From assembly GCA_030141605.1 (NCBI GenBank), contig JAQGDQ010000844.1, positions 1 to 64,000 on the forward strand: a DNA stretch of 64,000 nt. Reading direction: 5' to 3'. This stretch comes from Tubiluchus corallicola. Taxonomy: Eukaryota > Priapulida > Priapulimorpha > Priapulimorphida > Tubiluchidae. Of the stretch, positions 13,801 through 28,800 are shown piece by piece. Both the position numbers and the translations under genes were made by a program. Under the pieces are notes generated by a model. The model made no database searches. It saw only the letters and a program-made list of their open reading frames with translations, and was not told where the DNA came from. Positions within the stretch are counted from its first letter, which is position 1; every line of letters begins with the position of its first letter.

Positions 13801-16800
13801 GAACAATCATGCAACAATGACATGCACATTCTGATGTAACAATGCCGCAAAACAATGACAGCAAATGAATGAGTTTTTATAGCTAAACCTACAGCATGCA
13901 AATGGATCAGTTCTTAAAGCAGTGTACTAAATTAATGTAAGGTACGACAACTAGGTACTGAAATCTGCTACGTTGCTGTAACTACGTTATTGCATTTCGC
14001 ACTGAAGCATATGTCCAGCGCTCAAAGATGGCAGGTTTAATAATAAGTTTTTATATAAAAAATAAAACACATATCTTACAAAAAAATATGGAGTAATACT
14101 AAAGGCAGGCTGTTATCAACGTTCAACGTAAATGATTTTTTCATACTAAAACTACACTAAAGCTAAACATATATTTGTGTATAACATTTGACGTAAACTA
14201 AATAATGCAGCAGAATGGGTAAATCCCGAGATATCTTGTGCAAAGTTTAACAATATGTGCCTTCAGTTTGACAACATTCATCTTTCTCTGGTTTGTAAAG
14301 TACACAAGAGCTGAATAAGTGCAAAAAATAAATAAATAAATATCTGCTAACAGAGAAAAGAAATGCCAATAAAAGTGTGCAACTAGGCGCAGTATAACTA
14401 CAGATAGTCGTCGACTTACGACCACAATACATTCCGGAGGATTGGTCATGAAAGAACTGGACACAACTCGGACCTAAACGGTCATGAATGAACTGGACAC
14501 AACTCGGACCTAAACGGTCATGAAACAATTGGACACAAGTCTGACCTAAATGGTCATGAAAGAACTGGACACAAGTCGCACCTAAACGGTCGGTCATGAA
14601 ACAATTGGACACAAGTCGGACCTAAACGGTCATGAAGCAATTGGACACAAGTCGGACGTAAAAGTGATGAAACAATTGGACACAAGTCGGACCTAAACGT
14701 TCATGAAACAATTGGACAGAAGTTGGACCTAAATGTTCATGAAATAATTGGACACAAGGACCTAAATGTTCAACGTATATTAGAGCGTGTGCCCTTATAA
14801 GCAAGACGTGCACTAAGTATGACTGAGCCTATGACGAATTTGTCTACGATGAAAAAGATTTAAAGTTAATTTGTTTAAGAAATAGAAGGAAGTACGAGGC
14901 ATACTTGGTTTTGAATAATTAACCAATTAATTTTCGGTCGGGTCGTAAAGTCGAACAGACGCATAGGTCGTAAGAGTAGACGACTACATGTATTATATAA
15001 TATGGTTGGAAATCTTTGAGCCGCCTTTTACCGAACATTAATCTGACACTTTAAACAACAGATAACCTAATAAAGCAAATTGTGGTTTAGATTTTAAATG
15101 GCTACTTAGCAGATATTAATTTGCTTATATGGATGAAATAAAAGAAGACAATGAAAACTAGACTAACACAGTATTTGAACCCGAGACTCTTGACACACTA
15201 GAACTGTACTTTAAGCCTGTTCAGAAATATCTTTTTTTACATGGAACCACTCGGTTCACCTGTCTCAAAGCTGCAATTAACCATTTGACAACGATACACG
15301 TTTGGTTTACTTTTGACCCATCAGTAAATTAAACATCAATAATTACATTAACTACAATATCACTTTACCTTAAACCGAGAGACTTCCTTTGTTTTTGGGG
15401 AAGACGGTGGCAAATCAATTATCTCCACATCGGGTCTCTTCTCGATCGGCTGCAGGCGTCGTTCCTTCCCCAAGTGTCGGGCGTAGATGTACTCCAACTC
15501 GCTGCGCTGGATAGAACCGAGCAGAATCATTGAGTCTAAAATAATGAGAAGAAAGTTGAAATAAAAAGTATGAAAGAAAAGAACACCATGCTAGCAATAT
15601 CATACAGGTGAAAACTGTAACATAGTTCTGGAGTTTTTTGCTAAATGCCGCTAATAAAAAATTATAGTTTGCTTATTGTATTTACTTTATTGATTACATT
15701 CAAACGTGTGATTAAAATAGAATAATAGAATAATACGCTGCTCCTATAAAACAAAAAATAAAGCACAAAATTAAAAATAGACTAAAATCGATTACGTCCG
15801 ATTAAAAAATTCTCTTTAAAATGTAACCAACTTAAATTTGAAGGCAATTAATAAAAACTGTGCTGAAGTCAAGAAGCAAAAATTGAAAAATAAGACAATC
15901 TTGCGACAACATGGCATATTTACTTATCCTTTACTACGGCACAAGTATTGATTTGTACCTTCATCGTCGACTAATGGAAAGGAACGCAAAACCGTCGTGT
16001 AGAGTAAATCCTTCACTTGCTTATACGTCGTTTTCAGCGTCACGTATTTGACTTTTTTTACCATTATGTCTTCTACATTTACATCATAGGCGCGACTGAA
16101 AAATAAAAAAATGATTACAAAATTAAATGTTTCTCGAATAAGTGTGTAGTAACAACAGCCAAACACAACAACAGATTAAGAAAATAGTGACAATGACTAA
16201 AAAAAATCTCACAATTAAAAAACAAGCAAAAAGAAGGAAAAGGCACAAATTCTCGAACTGCCATTGTAGTTCTTCAGGTGAACATAAAAAAGCAAAAAAG
16301 AGAAAAGAAATTACTAGAACTACTGAACTAATTTTTGAGAGATTTTTGTTTATGTTAATAACACATAAAAAGGATATTGCACTGAACAGAACACAATTAC
16401 ACAGACAAGGGCGTATCAAGACTTTACAATGCCCTGGGCTGATAGTTCTGTCCCGCCCAAATCTGTTGTGAATTTATGGTTGCTTATGTAATGAACAGAT
16501 TAAACAATTACTTGTGGTGTATTAGATACACTATTAACCTAGTTTCTACATGGTCATTATTAATTACATGTATTTGTATAGTGCTTATATTCAAGAACAC
16601 TGCTTGTTGTATAATATCTTGCACCTGCTTGTTATGTCGCACTTATATAAAAGTTCCTCTCAGTAACTGCCTGTAGTGTGTTATAAAATCTCCCCTTTAC
16701 ATGAATATGAAAGCATAAGCATTTTCCGAGGAGAATAAGAGTTTTTCCTAAAATGTGACGCCCTCAAATTTTGGTACCCTAGGCCTTGTTAGCCTATTGG

Positions 16801-19800
16801 TTAATACGCCCCTGTACATTGAATCACATAGTTAAAACACAGAAGCACAGCAGATAAAAACACAAGGCAGAAACACGGAAATATAAAATCCCTGTCCACA
16901 GTCGTAGAACAGAGTGGGACACAACAGAATTAAAATGCCCCTGCCAGACTTTTTTAAACCTAAAGACAAACATTACTTTTTCCTGCTGTTATTTACAGAA
17001 AAAAAATTAAGGGGGTAGTTTGGCACTCTTACTTAATGTAGATTAGTTACGGACTATGGACTATATCACTTGTGGAAGGACTGGAACTATCTGATTACCA
17101 ATAATGAACTGGAAAAGCTCTCTCAGTAATGTTCAGATGTGAATACGTGTACTTATGCTACTCCAAGAAGTAAATTACCAGGAACAGCATGGTAGATAAA
17201 ACTAACAGGAACAGGGACATCCATCCATCCACTGATCAGTCAGGACACTGTTTAACTTCTGTTGCTGAGCACACACAGTAATCATTTGGCTGTTCACTTC
17301 AACCAGACTAAGTGTTATTTATGAAAAGCTTACCTTTTCTTTGTAGAGATAATATCAGGTAAAAATGGTAGCCGCTTCACACGAATTATGCTGTCATAAA
17401 AAGAAGGTTGCAGAAGGTTTGCCACGGCGTTCGATATCAAAACTGCTACCTGTGAACAGTAAAAAACACATCACAACATCAACATCGTAGTGAAAAAAAT
17501 GAACGAAATAATTCCATAATGGTTTGAAAAATACAAATTAACTACATTGCAATTCGTAAAATCTAGAAACGATTGAGACATCAATTAAAAGTTACAAAAT
17601 GGAGTGAATTACTAATTTTTAATATTGTTGTGTTACTGCAAACATTCCCCTTTTATCTGTTTTGCAATTAAAAGACTTGCTCTTTTCTTTACCGCTAAAA
17701 ATAGTCGGTTTGTTTTGCAAAGTTATTTTAGAATTTTGCCACATTTTGCTAAGCTTGCTCTACAAAATATTCTCTATGAGCAATGGCCACAATCAATGCA
17801 GTTTCATGATGATTCTGAGTGATTTTTTTGTAAATGGATCAATTTTTATTCAACGTTTGACTTTTTTTCTGTTCAGATACTTAAGTAGCTGTTAAATAAA
17901 GTCAGTTTGACTGAAAATACCTGCCACCACTATCAACATCGGACAATAAATTACGCTAACTGTACTGATTTAAACTTGTGTTGCCCCCTCTTTTCTGTTA
18001 TAAACTGGTTTCTTTTTAAACAGGTCATGTGACCAGTCTTTTACCTGTACACTTACCTGTAGATTGGAGTAACTAAGGCGTTCACACACTGCAGTGACAG
18101 ATTGTTTAGCGTCATTCATTGATTTGTTGTTATAATTTCATAATTACACTTATAGAAGATCACCATGTAAGTTGATTTCTAAATTTCTTAAATCTTGAAC
18201 CTTTGTTTATTAAAAAGACTAGAGAATAGATTTTATAATTTGCGTAAAAGTTTGTTAAAGTTAATTAGATCAATTTGGTTTAGATTTCGCCGAAAAATTG
18301 AGCAAAATTATATAAAATTATCTTATTTGTTTTCAGATTAAACGATACAAGCTACACAATTATGTTGTTGGAGTTTTTTTATAAGAAGGTAGCACACTAA
18401 CGTCGCCACTTACCATCACAGGAAGAATGTGAGAAATCTGACCCGTCAGCTCAAATACTATCACAGATGTTGAAATTGTGTGAGTAACGCTACCAGACAT
18501 GGCCGCCGCACCTAATTAAAACAGACACAGTGGAACACATTGACCAATGGTCAAGAAAGTCTTTATAAGTCAAAATGCCAAAAGTTCTACAGAGCTTAAT
18601 GCTGAATTGAAATTTCTAATACAAGACAAAATTTGTTAGACTGAAAACTGTTCACACATCACACGGATCTATATATATATGTGTGCTTTACTGCCTGCTT
18701 ATAAATCCAGTTTTTTCTCTCCGGCCTCTTACCTACGAGAAAATTGTTTCTCAGTTAACTACAATCTCATCTGCTTCAAGAAGATGTCAACATTCTAGCA
18801 CTGACAAACATGTTATAAAATATTTACTTTTCTAGACATGCAGCCGTATTTCCACATATGCATCTGGAATTACATGGCTTCTGTGTGGAAAGTGCGACAA
18901 CCACTTGTTAGGCTAAAAGCAATAGAGAAGTTTGGTGCATGCTTGCACGCACACATCCCACACATTCTAGACATTTCATCACCCAAATCTTCTGTTACTG
19001 ACTGCCCATCGCACATTCAGGACATTCAATAGCCGCATATACCATACACTTCATACTCAACACATTCCACTGCCGCACATTCTGCACACATGTATACAAA
19101 CTTACAACCAAGCTATTCCACTGCCTCACATTCCACACATGTGTGTACAAGTTCATAACGAAGCTATTCCACTGCCTCACATTCCACACACGTGTACAAG
19201 TTCATAACCAAGCTATTCCACTGCCGCACATTCCGCACGCATGTATACAAACTTATAACCAAGGTATTCCACTGCCTCACATTCCACACATGTATGCAAG
19301 TTCATAACCAAGCTATTCCACTGCTGCACATTCCGCACACATGTGTACAAGTTCGTAACCAAGCTATTCCACTGCCGCACATTCCGCACACATGTGTACA
19401 AGTTCATAACCAAGCTATTCCACTGCTGCACATTCCGCATGCATGTATACAAACTTATAACCAAGGTATTCCACTGCCTCACATTCCACACATGTGTACA
19501 AGTTCATAACCAAACTATTCCACTGCTGCACATTCTGCACACATGTGTACAAGTTCATAACCAAGCTATTCCACTGCTGCACATTCCGCACACATGTGTA
19601 CAAGTTCATAACCAAGCTATTCCACTGCTGCACACTCCGCACGCATGTATACAAACCTATAACCAAGCTATTCCACTGCCTCACATTCCACACATGTGTG
19701 TACAAGTTCATAACGAAGCTATTCCACTGCTTCACATTCCACACACGTGTACAAGTTCATAACCAAGCTATTCCACTGCCGCACATTCCGCACGCATGTA

Positions 19801-22800
19801 TACAAACTTATAACCAAGGTATTCCACTGCCTCACATTCCACACATGTGTGTACAAGTTCATAACGAAGCTATTCCACTGCTTCACATTCCACACACGTG
19901 TACAAGTTCATAACCAAGCTATTCCACTGCCGCACATTCCGCACGCATGTATACAAACTTATAACCAAGGTATTCCACTGCCTCACATTCCACACATGTA
20001 TGCAAGTTCATAACCAAGCTATTCCACTGCTGCACATTCCGCACACATGTGTACAAGTTCATAACCAAGCTATTCCACTGCCGCACATTCCGCACACGTG
20101 TACAAGTTCATAACCAAGCTATTCCACTGCTGCACATTCCACACGCATGTATACAAACTTATAACCAAGGTATTCCACTGCCTCACATTCCACACATGTG
20201 TACAAGTTCATAACCAAACTATTCCACTGCTGCACATTCCGCACACATGTGTACAAGTTCATAACCAAGCTATTCCACTGCTGCACATTCCGCACACATG
20301 TGTACAAGTTCATAACCAAGCTATTCCACTGCTGCACATTCCGCACGCATGTATACAAACTTATAACCAAGCTATTCCACTGCCTCACATTCCACACATG
20401 TGTACAAGTTCATAACCAAACTATTCCACTGCTGCACATTCCGCACACATGTGTACAAGTTCATAACCAAGCTATTCCACTGCTGCACATTCCGCACACA
20501 TGTGTACAAGTTCATAACCAAGCTATTCCACTGCCGCACATTCCGCACACATGTGTACAAGTTCATAACCAAGCTATTCCACTGCTGCACATTCTGCACG
20601 CATGTATACAAACTTATAACCAAGGTATTCCACTGCCTCACATTCCACACATGTGTACAAGTTCATAACCAAACTATTCCACTGCTGCACATTCCGCACA
20701 CATGTGTACAAGTTCATAACCAAGCTATTCCACTGCTGCACATTCCGCACACATGTGTACAAGTTCATAACCAAGCTATTCCACTGCTGCACACTCCGCA
20801 CGCATGTATACAAACTTATAACCAAGCTACTCCACTGCCTCACATTCTGCACACATGTATGCAAGTTCACGACCAACCTAATGTAACACTTTGCACTTAC
20901 CCACAACCGCATACCCTCCAGGCACTATTGTGTAATTGCTCATGCCCAACCGAATACCACTCGGAAACAAAGTTGCCATAACTTCACCCACCAGGCGTCC
21001 GAAAGCCGCTCCTTAAAATACAACAGACAATTAGAAACAAATTTACTTTCGACAGCACTGAAAATTTGTAATCAAGTAAAATAACGTTCTAGATTCCTCT
21101 ACGCACCAGTGACAAAGATGGGAATAAAAACTCCACTTGGAACGGGAATCGTCTGCGCCAGCGCCGTCATCCAAAACTGAAAGAAACAATCAGAAAATGA
21201 CGATCCAAGATCGAAATGAAATTTATGTTGAGTGAATTTAATTATAACAGTACAATAACTATGAAAGGCAAAGAAATGAGCGACATTGTACAAAATAGAG
21301 CAGTAAGCTGCCATCCATCAGAGCAAACGGAAAGCACTCATTTTAAAAAAAATACCATAATCATCCAACACAATATTGGTCCAATCTGCTGACATCAGGT
21401 TTTTGCACCTGCCATCACAACACTGTCGTATGATCTAAGCCTATGACATATCAAAGCATCCAGCGACTGGAACCGAGAAAGAATGCATATTGTCAATGGG
21501 TGATGAAACCAAAGGTTTTGGCAGCAGATGCTAAAAGTTCTTCTTATTTTTTGAGCGTTTGGTTTCCAGTCTCGGTTTCTCAACCAGCCGATGACGACTC
21601 GGCCTGCGAATTACTATATGAATAAATAACGTAAAAGAAAAAGTGATGAAAAATAAATTAGATATCATCCATCTTGCTTTTCTGCTGAGAACAAAGAGAT
21701 TGGACACCGGGCACTTTGGTGTTAACTGACGCTGGATATTGGAAGCCAGATGCTGGAGACTGGAAGCGAGACGCTGGACACTAGAAGCCAGATGCTGGTC
21801 GCTTTGGTACATCATAGGTATAAGATTATGAATGAATGGAAGAGCCAAGACTTTATCATCGCTGTAAGTACTGAAGCATGCAAAGGAAAAACAGTTTCCA
21901 CAGTTGCTTTAAACCTACATTATAGCATCTACAAATTGCTTAATTCAATAGTGTGTTTGTTGATGGTGCCGCAGACGAGATAAACGTATTATAAACACTT
22001 TAATGTGGTGTAAAAACAATGCAGTGTCATCCAAACACAAAGCACAGAAACAATGATCACTCCTGATTTTACTTGTTGCTCAAAACTTGTGGCTAAAACA
22101 GTGTTTGTACTTCATGTATCTAAAAGCGAATGCTTACCATCATAATAACATAGAGTGACAGTGATAAGTACACATTGGTATGTGGCGTCCTCCAGTGGTT
22201 GATGAGACTTTCATCAACTACATTGTTCTCACCACAACACCAGGTGATGTTGCTAAACAGTTCTTCAATGGCTGACTTAGTAGTAATCTAAAAGTATATT
22301 AAAGATGTTTTTTATATACGTATAGTAAACTGTGTTAAAACGTTTCAAAAATGTACAGGTCGGATACGTTTAAAAAATAAGTTTAATCAATTGCTTACAT
22401 GAAAGAACAGAAGCAATATTTTATTGCAGAACAGAAATTTTCCTGCATACTTAATTATGAGTGCTTAATTACAACAACGTCGATGTCTCATTAATTTATG
22501 GGCTTAGAGTAGGCTACGACGACTTCAAACATTAAATTAGACACAGGTGAATAAACCATGATTCAGGAATTTAAAAGCGCCCGATAGGCTGGGAGTGGAT
22601 ACCGTAAGCTTTACATACAAACTTAGATAGAGCGCATCTATGCGATATGCTCCCCATTGCACATATCTAGGTGGTACTTACTCCGCCCGCCATATACTTT
22701 CCAACCCCTAGCGGAAATGTGATGGATGAGATGAGTATTGCAATCAAACTAGGATATACAAAACGACTGAAACGAAATAATAGAAAATTTTTAACACATT

Positions 22801-25800
22801 CCTAGTCACTACATTCTGTTTTTCCATGTATAAGCATCATATAAACCATCTGACACTTATCTTTTTATTCGCTTCGAGTTAATAGTTCCAAAAGTCAATA
22901 CTAGGATCACAGTGACATCAGCAGAATTTATGAAACAAAGAGAACTGACAAAAAGTACTGCAAATATCCCAACTTAAAAAGGTGTAACGGTTGGAAGAGT
23001 ATTTGACTGAACATTTTTTAGATCGGCCAAGCACAGCATCAATCTCGTAGTGTCCCAAATGTTCAACCTCAAACATCTCGGAAACAAGATTAAATTACCT
23101 GAATCCTAAAACCAGTGCAAATTTTGCTTGCACGAGGTTTCTTATTCTCTACAACTGTATAAAAGCTCTTTTAAGTTCAAATATAGTAAAAATGAGCTTA
23201 ACAATAATCATTCAACAAAAAATTATTTTTTAAACGACAATTTTTTCAGTGACAATGTGATACTTACTTTTTTTGTAAAAAGTACATAAGGCGTTTTTGT
23301 CGACGATTAAAATACACTATTTGTCGGTGGAAAAAGACGAATAGAGCCCCAATCATGCCACACATAACACTGCAAATAGCAGAAAATCAATAAATTCACA
23401 GTTAGATTAAATGATTTGAAAAAGAACGGAGCAGCAGTTACATGAGACAGAAACAGTCATTGGCGATTCACTGCAAAAATCATTGGAATTAGTTTACGTA
23501 AACGGCCCGTAGATGTCACTCACCCGATAAAAGAGAAGGCGAGAAGCTCCAGCGGATCGAACGGGAAATCAACGGGGAATGTTGTTCTAAATAAGGCAGT
23601 AATCGTTTCTGAAAAGAAAAACAGATGAACGTCCAAAATTAGCAAAAAGCGGTGACACAAATTTGTCAATTATGATTACCATCTGTATGACACAGATGTT
23701 CGCTATGTGTGCACTGTTTGGTCTAGTTAATAAAACATAACCATGAAAGCAAGCGATAGACTTTTTATGATTTAGTCTAACCCACAATGTCAGATGAGTG
23801 CTCTACAGCTTGGGCTGTAGCAGACAGGTGACCAATAATGTGTACGGTCACACAAGTGCATGCCAGGCTAAGCTACTCAACAGGCTAAGTTGGAGTGCCT
23901 TTTTTTCTTAAATTTATCCAATTAAATCACTTATAAATGTTTAAACAAATGATTGGATAGCCGAGATTCTCCTGAGCAGAACAGTATCTACTTTATAATC
24001 ATTTAGTTATGTTTCCGCTTATACAGTAGCAGAAAAGTCATAGGTCTTATAAGACCTATTTAGAATTGTGCTATCCTGAAGGAGTTAAAAAAGTAATGCA
24101 AGTCGCCAAAATAAGCTTTAGACGTCTTAATGTCCTTCCTCTCTTGCACATGTGTTTTATATGCAATATACGCGAGAAAAGTACCTTCGTCAGAAAACCA
24201 CACAGCAAGTAGTCGGAAGATCATAGCTCCACACACTGCAGCAAAGAATCCACGCCAATAATTCCGCACGGCAAAGAACGTGCTTGTGACTTCAATACTG
24301 AATAACACACCTACAGAAACAAAAACTCAGAAGAATAAATGAATACAGTTTAATGACATGTAATATAATGCAATGGAATGGAATGGAATGAAAACTAGTA
24401 AAACAACAAAATTGTACAGTTAATATTTCAAAGCAGCTGGTTAAGTAGCTCTGGTCAATTTCATTTTGAAACTAGCATGGCCGACTTTACATTGTTTATG
24501 TCGTGCATTTTTATTTAGTTTTTTCCTATCTGATGCTCAAGCATTTCCACTTTATAGTGACTAAATGTGGCTGAATGTGACATGGAATCATCACACTGCC
24601 AAATCAACAACTGTTTCAACTGGATAATCAAAGCAAAAACATTGGGACGAAACTTGATGACAAAAACGTAAAAAAGAAAAAACAAAAACAACAAGGTACA
24701 GGGAGTTTTTTACGCTCAAAGTAAAAGGTGAGTTTTTTACGCTCAACGTAAAAGGTGAGTTTTTTACACTCAAGGTAAAAGGTGAGTTTTTTATGCTCGA
24801 GGTAAAAGGTGAGTTTTTTACGCTCAAGGTAAAAGGTGAGTTTTTTACACTCAAGGTGAGATTTTGACACTCAAGGTAAAAGGTGAGTTTTTTACGCTCA
24901 AGGTAAAAGGCGAGTTTTTTACACTCATGGTAAAAGGTGAGATTTTTACGCTCAAGGTAAAAGGTGAGTTTTTTATGCTCACCGTAAAAGGTGAGTTTCT
25001 TACACTCAAGGTAAAAGGTGAGTTTTTTACACGGTTCGTGAGAACACAAAGCAGAATTCGGCTAAAAGGTGAGTTTTTTACACGCTTCGTGAGAACGCAA
25101 CACCAGAATTCAGCTAAAAGGTGAGTTTTTTACACAGTTCGCGAGAACACAAACCAGAATTCAGCTAAAAGGTGAGTTTTTTACACGCTTCGTGAGAACA
25201 CAAAAAAGAATTCAGCTAAAAGGTGAGTTTTTTACACGCATCGTGAGAACACAAACCAGAATTCAGCTAAAAGGTGAGTTTTTTACACGCTTCGTGAGAA
25301 TACAAACCAGAATTCAGCTAAAAGGTGAGTTTTTTACACGCTTCGTGAGAATACAAACCAGAATTCAGCTAAAAGGTGAGTTTTTTACACGCATCGTGAG
25401 AACACAAACCAGAATTCAGCTAAAAGGTGAGTTTTTTACACGCTTCGTGAGAATACAAACCAGAATTCAGCTAAAAGGTGAGTTTTTTACACGGTTCGCG
25501 AGAACACAAACCAGAATTCAGCTAAAAGGTGAGTTTTTTACACAGTTCACGAGAACACAAACCAGAATTCAGCACTTAACAATGGCGTACTGCCAATGTT
25601 AAGTGGTTCTGGCAGGATGGGAACTAAAATAACTATCAAAGTCAAACATGCAACATGAGTTACCAGGCTGGTTGTGCAGACTTAGCCACATTCGGATGTG
25701 AATGCATCCCCCCAAAGAGGTAAATAGCAAGAATCAGTATGGTGAATGAAACCTCCCAAAAGTGATTAACCGAGCAGTCAACCAAACATTTACTAACTGG

Positions 25801-28800
25801 ATTCAGCACTGTTTAACTTTACTGCCAGTCACACATTGTGATCACTCTGTTACTTTTCCTGCCATAACTTATGAATATGGTAAATCTCTTCTATGTGATA
25901 CTAAAAACTGCAAAAGATACTTTGAGCATTTACGCCATAAGCTCATAGTACAATTAATGAAAATATCAACACTGTGTATTCAATACTCGACTAGTTGTTC
26001 ACACCAGTATCAACAAGTTGGTTAAATAAAGAGGCTGACTCTTGTGAACTCTAGTCGTTTTGTTAACAAACAATCTTATGTCTACTGCAACACATTTCAT
26101 AGCAGTTGTTATAATATGCCCAATCTCTGTGGATAGCGTACGTTTTCAATAGCTTAACACTTTATTTCAGAATAATGGAATGTTGATAATAGTAACGCCC
26201 TACAGATTAGATAAACAACAGTGAAGTACTTATAGCTGTCTGCTGTTCTTGAACGAGTGTTACAGAAGACAAGGTCACCTTCGAAAAACCCAAAATATAA
26301 GACGTCTTTTCACTGCCATCAGATGCAATACCGATGAGACAACAATAATGGTTTCATGCTTCGTTCAATTTTTACCAACATTGGGCCTATTTTTCAATAC
26401 TAAAAGTCTGAATACTAGACTACGTGGTAAGAAAATGATATGCATAGTCAGCTGGTCAAGCAAATGTGATATACACGTATGATTGTAACAGACGAGGCAG
26501 GAAATACGTTGACCAGACAATAAGGCAACTGCATGTGCACATTCAGGAATGGGCCAATGTTGAAGCGAAAAGACAGACACACACACAAACTCAAGATTTT
26601 CTTTAGCCTTCAAATATTTTGTGGATTTGATTTATAGAGTAACAACAGCTAACTTAGAGAAGGAAAAACTGCTAGAAAAAAAACTTAGGTTACCTCCAAT
26701 AGGAGCAGCGAAACTGCAACCGACACCAACGGCGCAGGCAGCTGCAAGCATCTCCGTCTTTCTAGACTCGTTCTGAAAAATTCAACAAATGTCAAAATTA
26801 ATGGTAAAATAATATATATATATATATATATATGTATATACATATATATATATATTATTTTACCATTAATATGCAATTTGTTAAATTGTATATATATATA
26901 TATCATTTTTATTCATACTCCTGTTACAATCATATAAAATAAACAAACAGATCAACAAGCAAAATAGCATTAATTAACAAGATTAGTAAGCAATGTGAAT
27001 ATATACAATTAAGTGAGAGTAAGATATGTTAGTATGGCGTACAACTCATTCCTGTCAAAAAAATCAAAACAATTATGTTCTAGAACCCATATAACTTCTT
27101 TAATGAAATTTTTACAGCCCGTATTTGTTCTTTGCTAACATTACTCCGTACATCTAATGTACAAGAAAAAACTTTAGAAAGAAAATTTTCATTTGTGTAA
27201 AAAGTTTTGTACTCGTTAAAAATAGATAACAAATTACAACGCATTATAGAAGATGCATGAAATCGAGAATCATGCGCAAAGAAATTGGCTACGTGATTTT
27301 CACTACATAAGTAACTATGGTAAAATTTAACAAATCGTTTCTGTAACTGTTTAAGAGGGGGGGGGGGGGAACAATATCACTTATAAAAGGAAGACAGTAT
27401 CTGTGTGATCTAAACGGCAAATTCCAAAGTTTTCTTACCACAATAAATTGGTTAAGTTACTGAGCTGAAAATATGCTGTTTATAGTTTAATTAGATTCTA
27501 AATGCCATTCAAATGTACTTTGAAATCACAAATATGCTTTATGTGATAAGGCAAAAATAAACTTTGTGAATTTGCAAAAAAATTCTAGCACCCAGTTTTT
27601 AAACCGGGCATTCTTTATTACTGAAACCGTTGATGTTTTAACGATGCATTCAAAGTGAAGAATATTGGAAAATATATCAAACTTGTACACCTCCAGCAAA
27701 AAGCATAGCTAGAGTGGATCTCGACCCACAAATGTCACATTTTTTGGGACAAAATTAGTGAATCTTACACATAGGCAACTCAAAAACTATTTTTTGTTTC
27801 CATGTAATCTCACTCTAGTACGTGCACTTTAATGATTCATAGTTTGTTAAGAAATTAAAGGGCAAATGCCTATAACATTGGTAAAAAAATTAGCAGCGCA
27901 TGATTCACTAATTCACTTAATATACGTTACGTTACTGCAGTAATGTGGGGAATAATAAGCAAAAGAGTACAATGTTCACAAACTGCAATAACTCGAACAA
28001 TTCAAGTAAGGGTAAACTTACCTCATAAATACCTTTGAAAGAAGTGATGAGTTTACTAAGTAAAGTAGCTACTATACTGGCAATATGTACAAATGGACCC
28101 TGGAAGACAATAAGAAAAGCTTCACAAATTATCTGTGCATATGAAAATAATTTCCACACATTCAATTAAATACAACCATTTATTTCTACACCTGTAATTT
28201 TAACACAGTATTTTAAAGAGCATAGAGAGAAACAGCAAAGTCAAAAGAATGCAGCCAGTTAAACACACTGGAACAGTCTAGCACTTGATGGGGGTCTTGA
28301 AAGGAAATCGATAGCTCTTTAGACAAAGAAGCAACCAGGCTACAACCTTGGTGTGAGTCTCGTTTACAAATGCTTCTATCAGAATGATAGGCTATAAGTT
28401 AATTCGTTCATTTTTTCTGGATCACCCTGTATTATAACTTTAAATTGTATGGCAGGTAAAAGCAAAATACAGGATTCTAGTTATACTACATTCCAGATTA
28501 ACTGTAACATTGATTGCACAAAGATAGTGCTTTATTTGTGCAAACAATTTCACAGCGAATAGCATAGTACTTTCTTAAATGCATTTTATATCAACTTTTC
28601 ATGCAGTTTGGCAGTTTGCCAAGTCAAGATCCTGTACACTTAGCAATACAGAGCTACTTTGTGGCAGGACCTGACCGCAAAACTAACTTCATATGAAACT
28701 TGTTCCTCTGCAACAATGCTTTCAAGTAAAATCAACATGCAAAACACAAATTCCCTTCATGCTACAGAAATGCTTTTGTATAACATAACAAATAAAATTC

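Noticed and set aside
19059-20878. CRISPR-like array
   Set aside because: Units are head-to-tail without unique spacers, and the context is a eukaryotic intron.
20400-20981. Open frame of 193 codons on the plus strand (and others of 70-156 codons at 19192-20668)
   Set aside because: Entirely inside the 51-bp minisatellite; frames stay open because the period is divisible by three, and several overlapping frames are open on both strands.
24591-25602. Repetitive Lys/Phe-rich open frames on both strands
   Set aside because: Explained by the 27- and 51-bp arrays.
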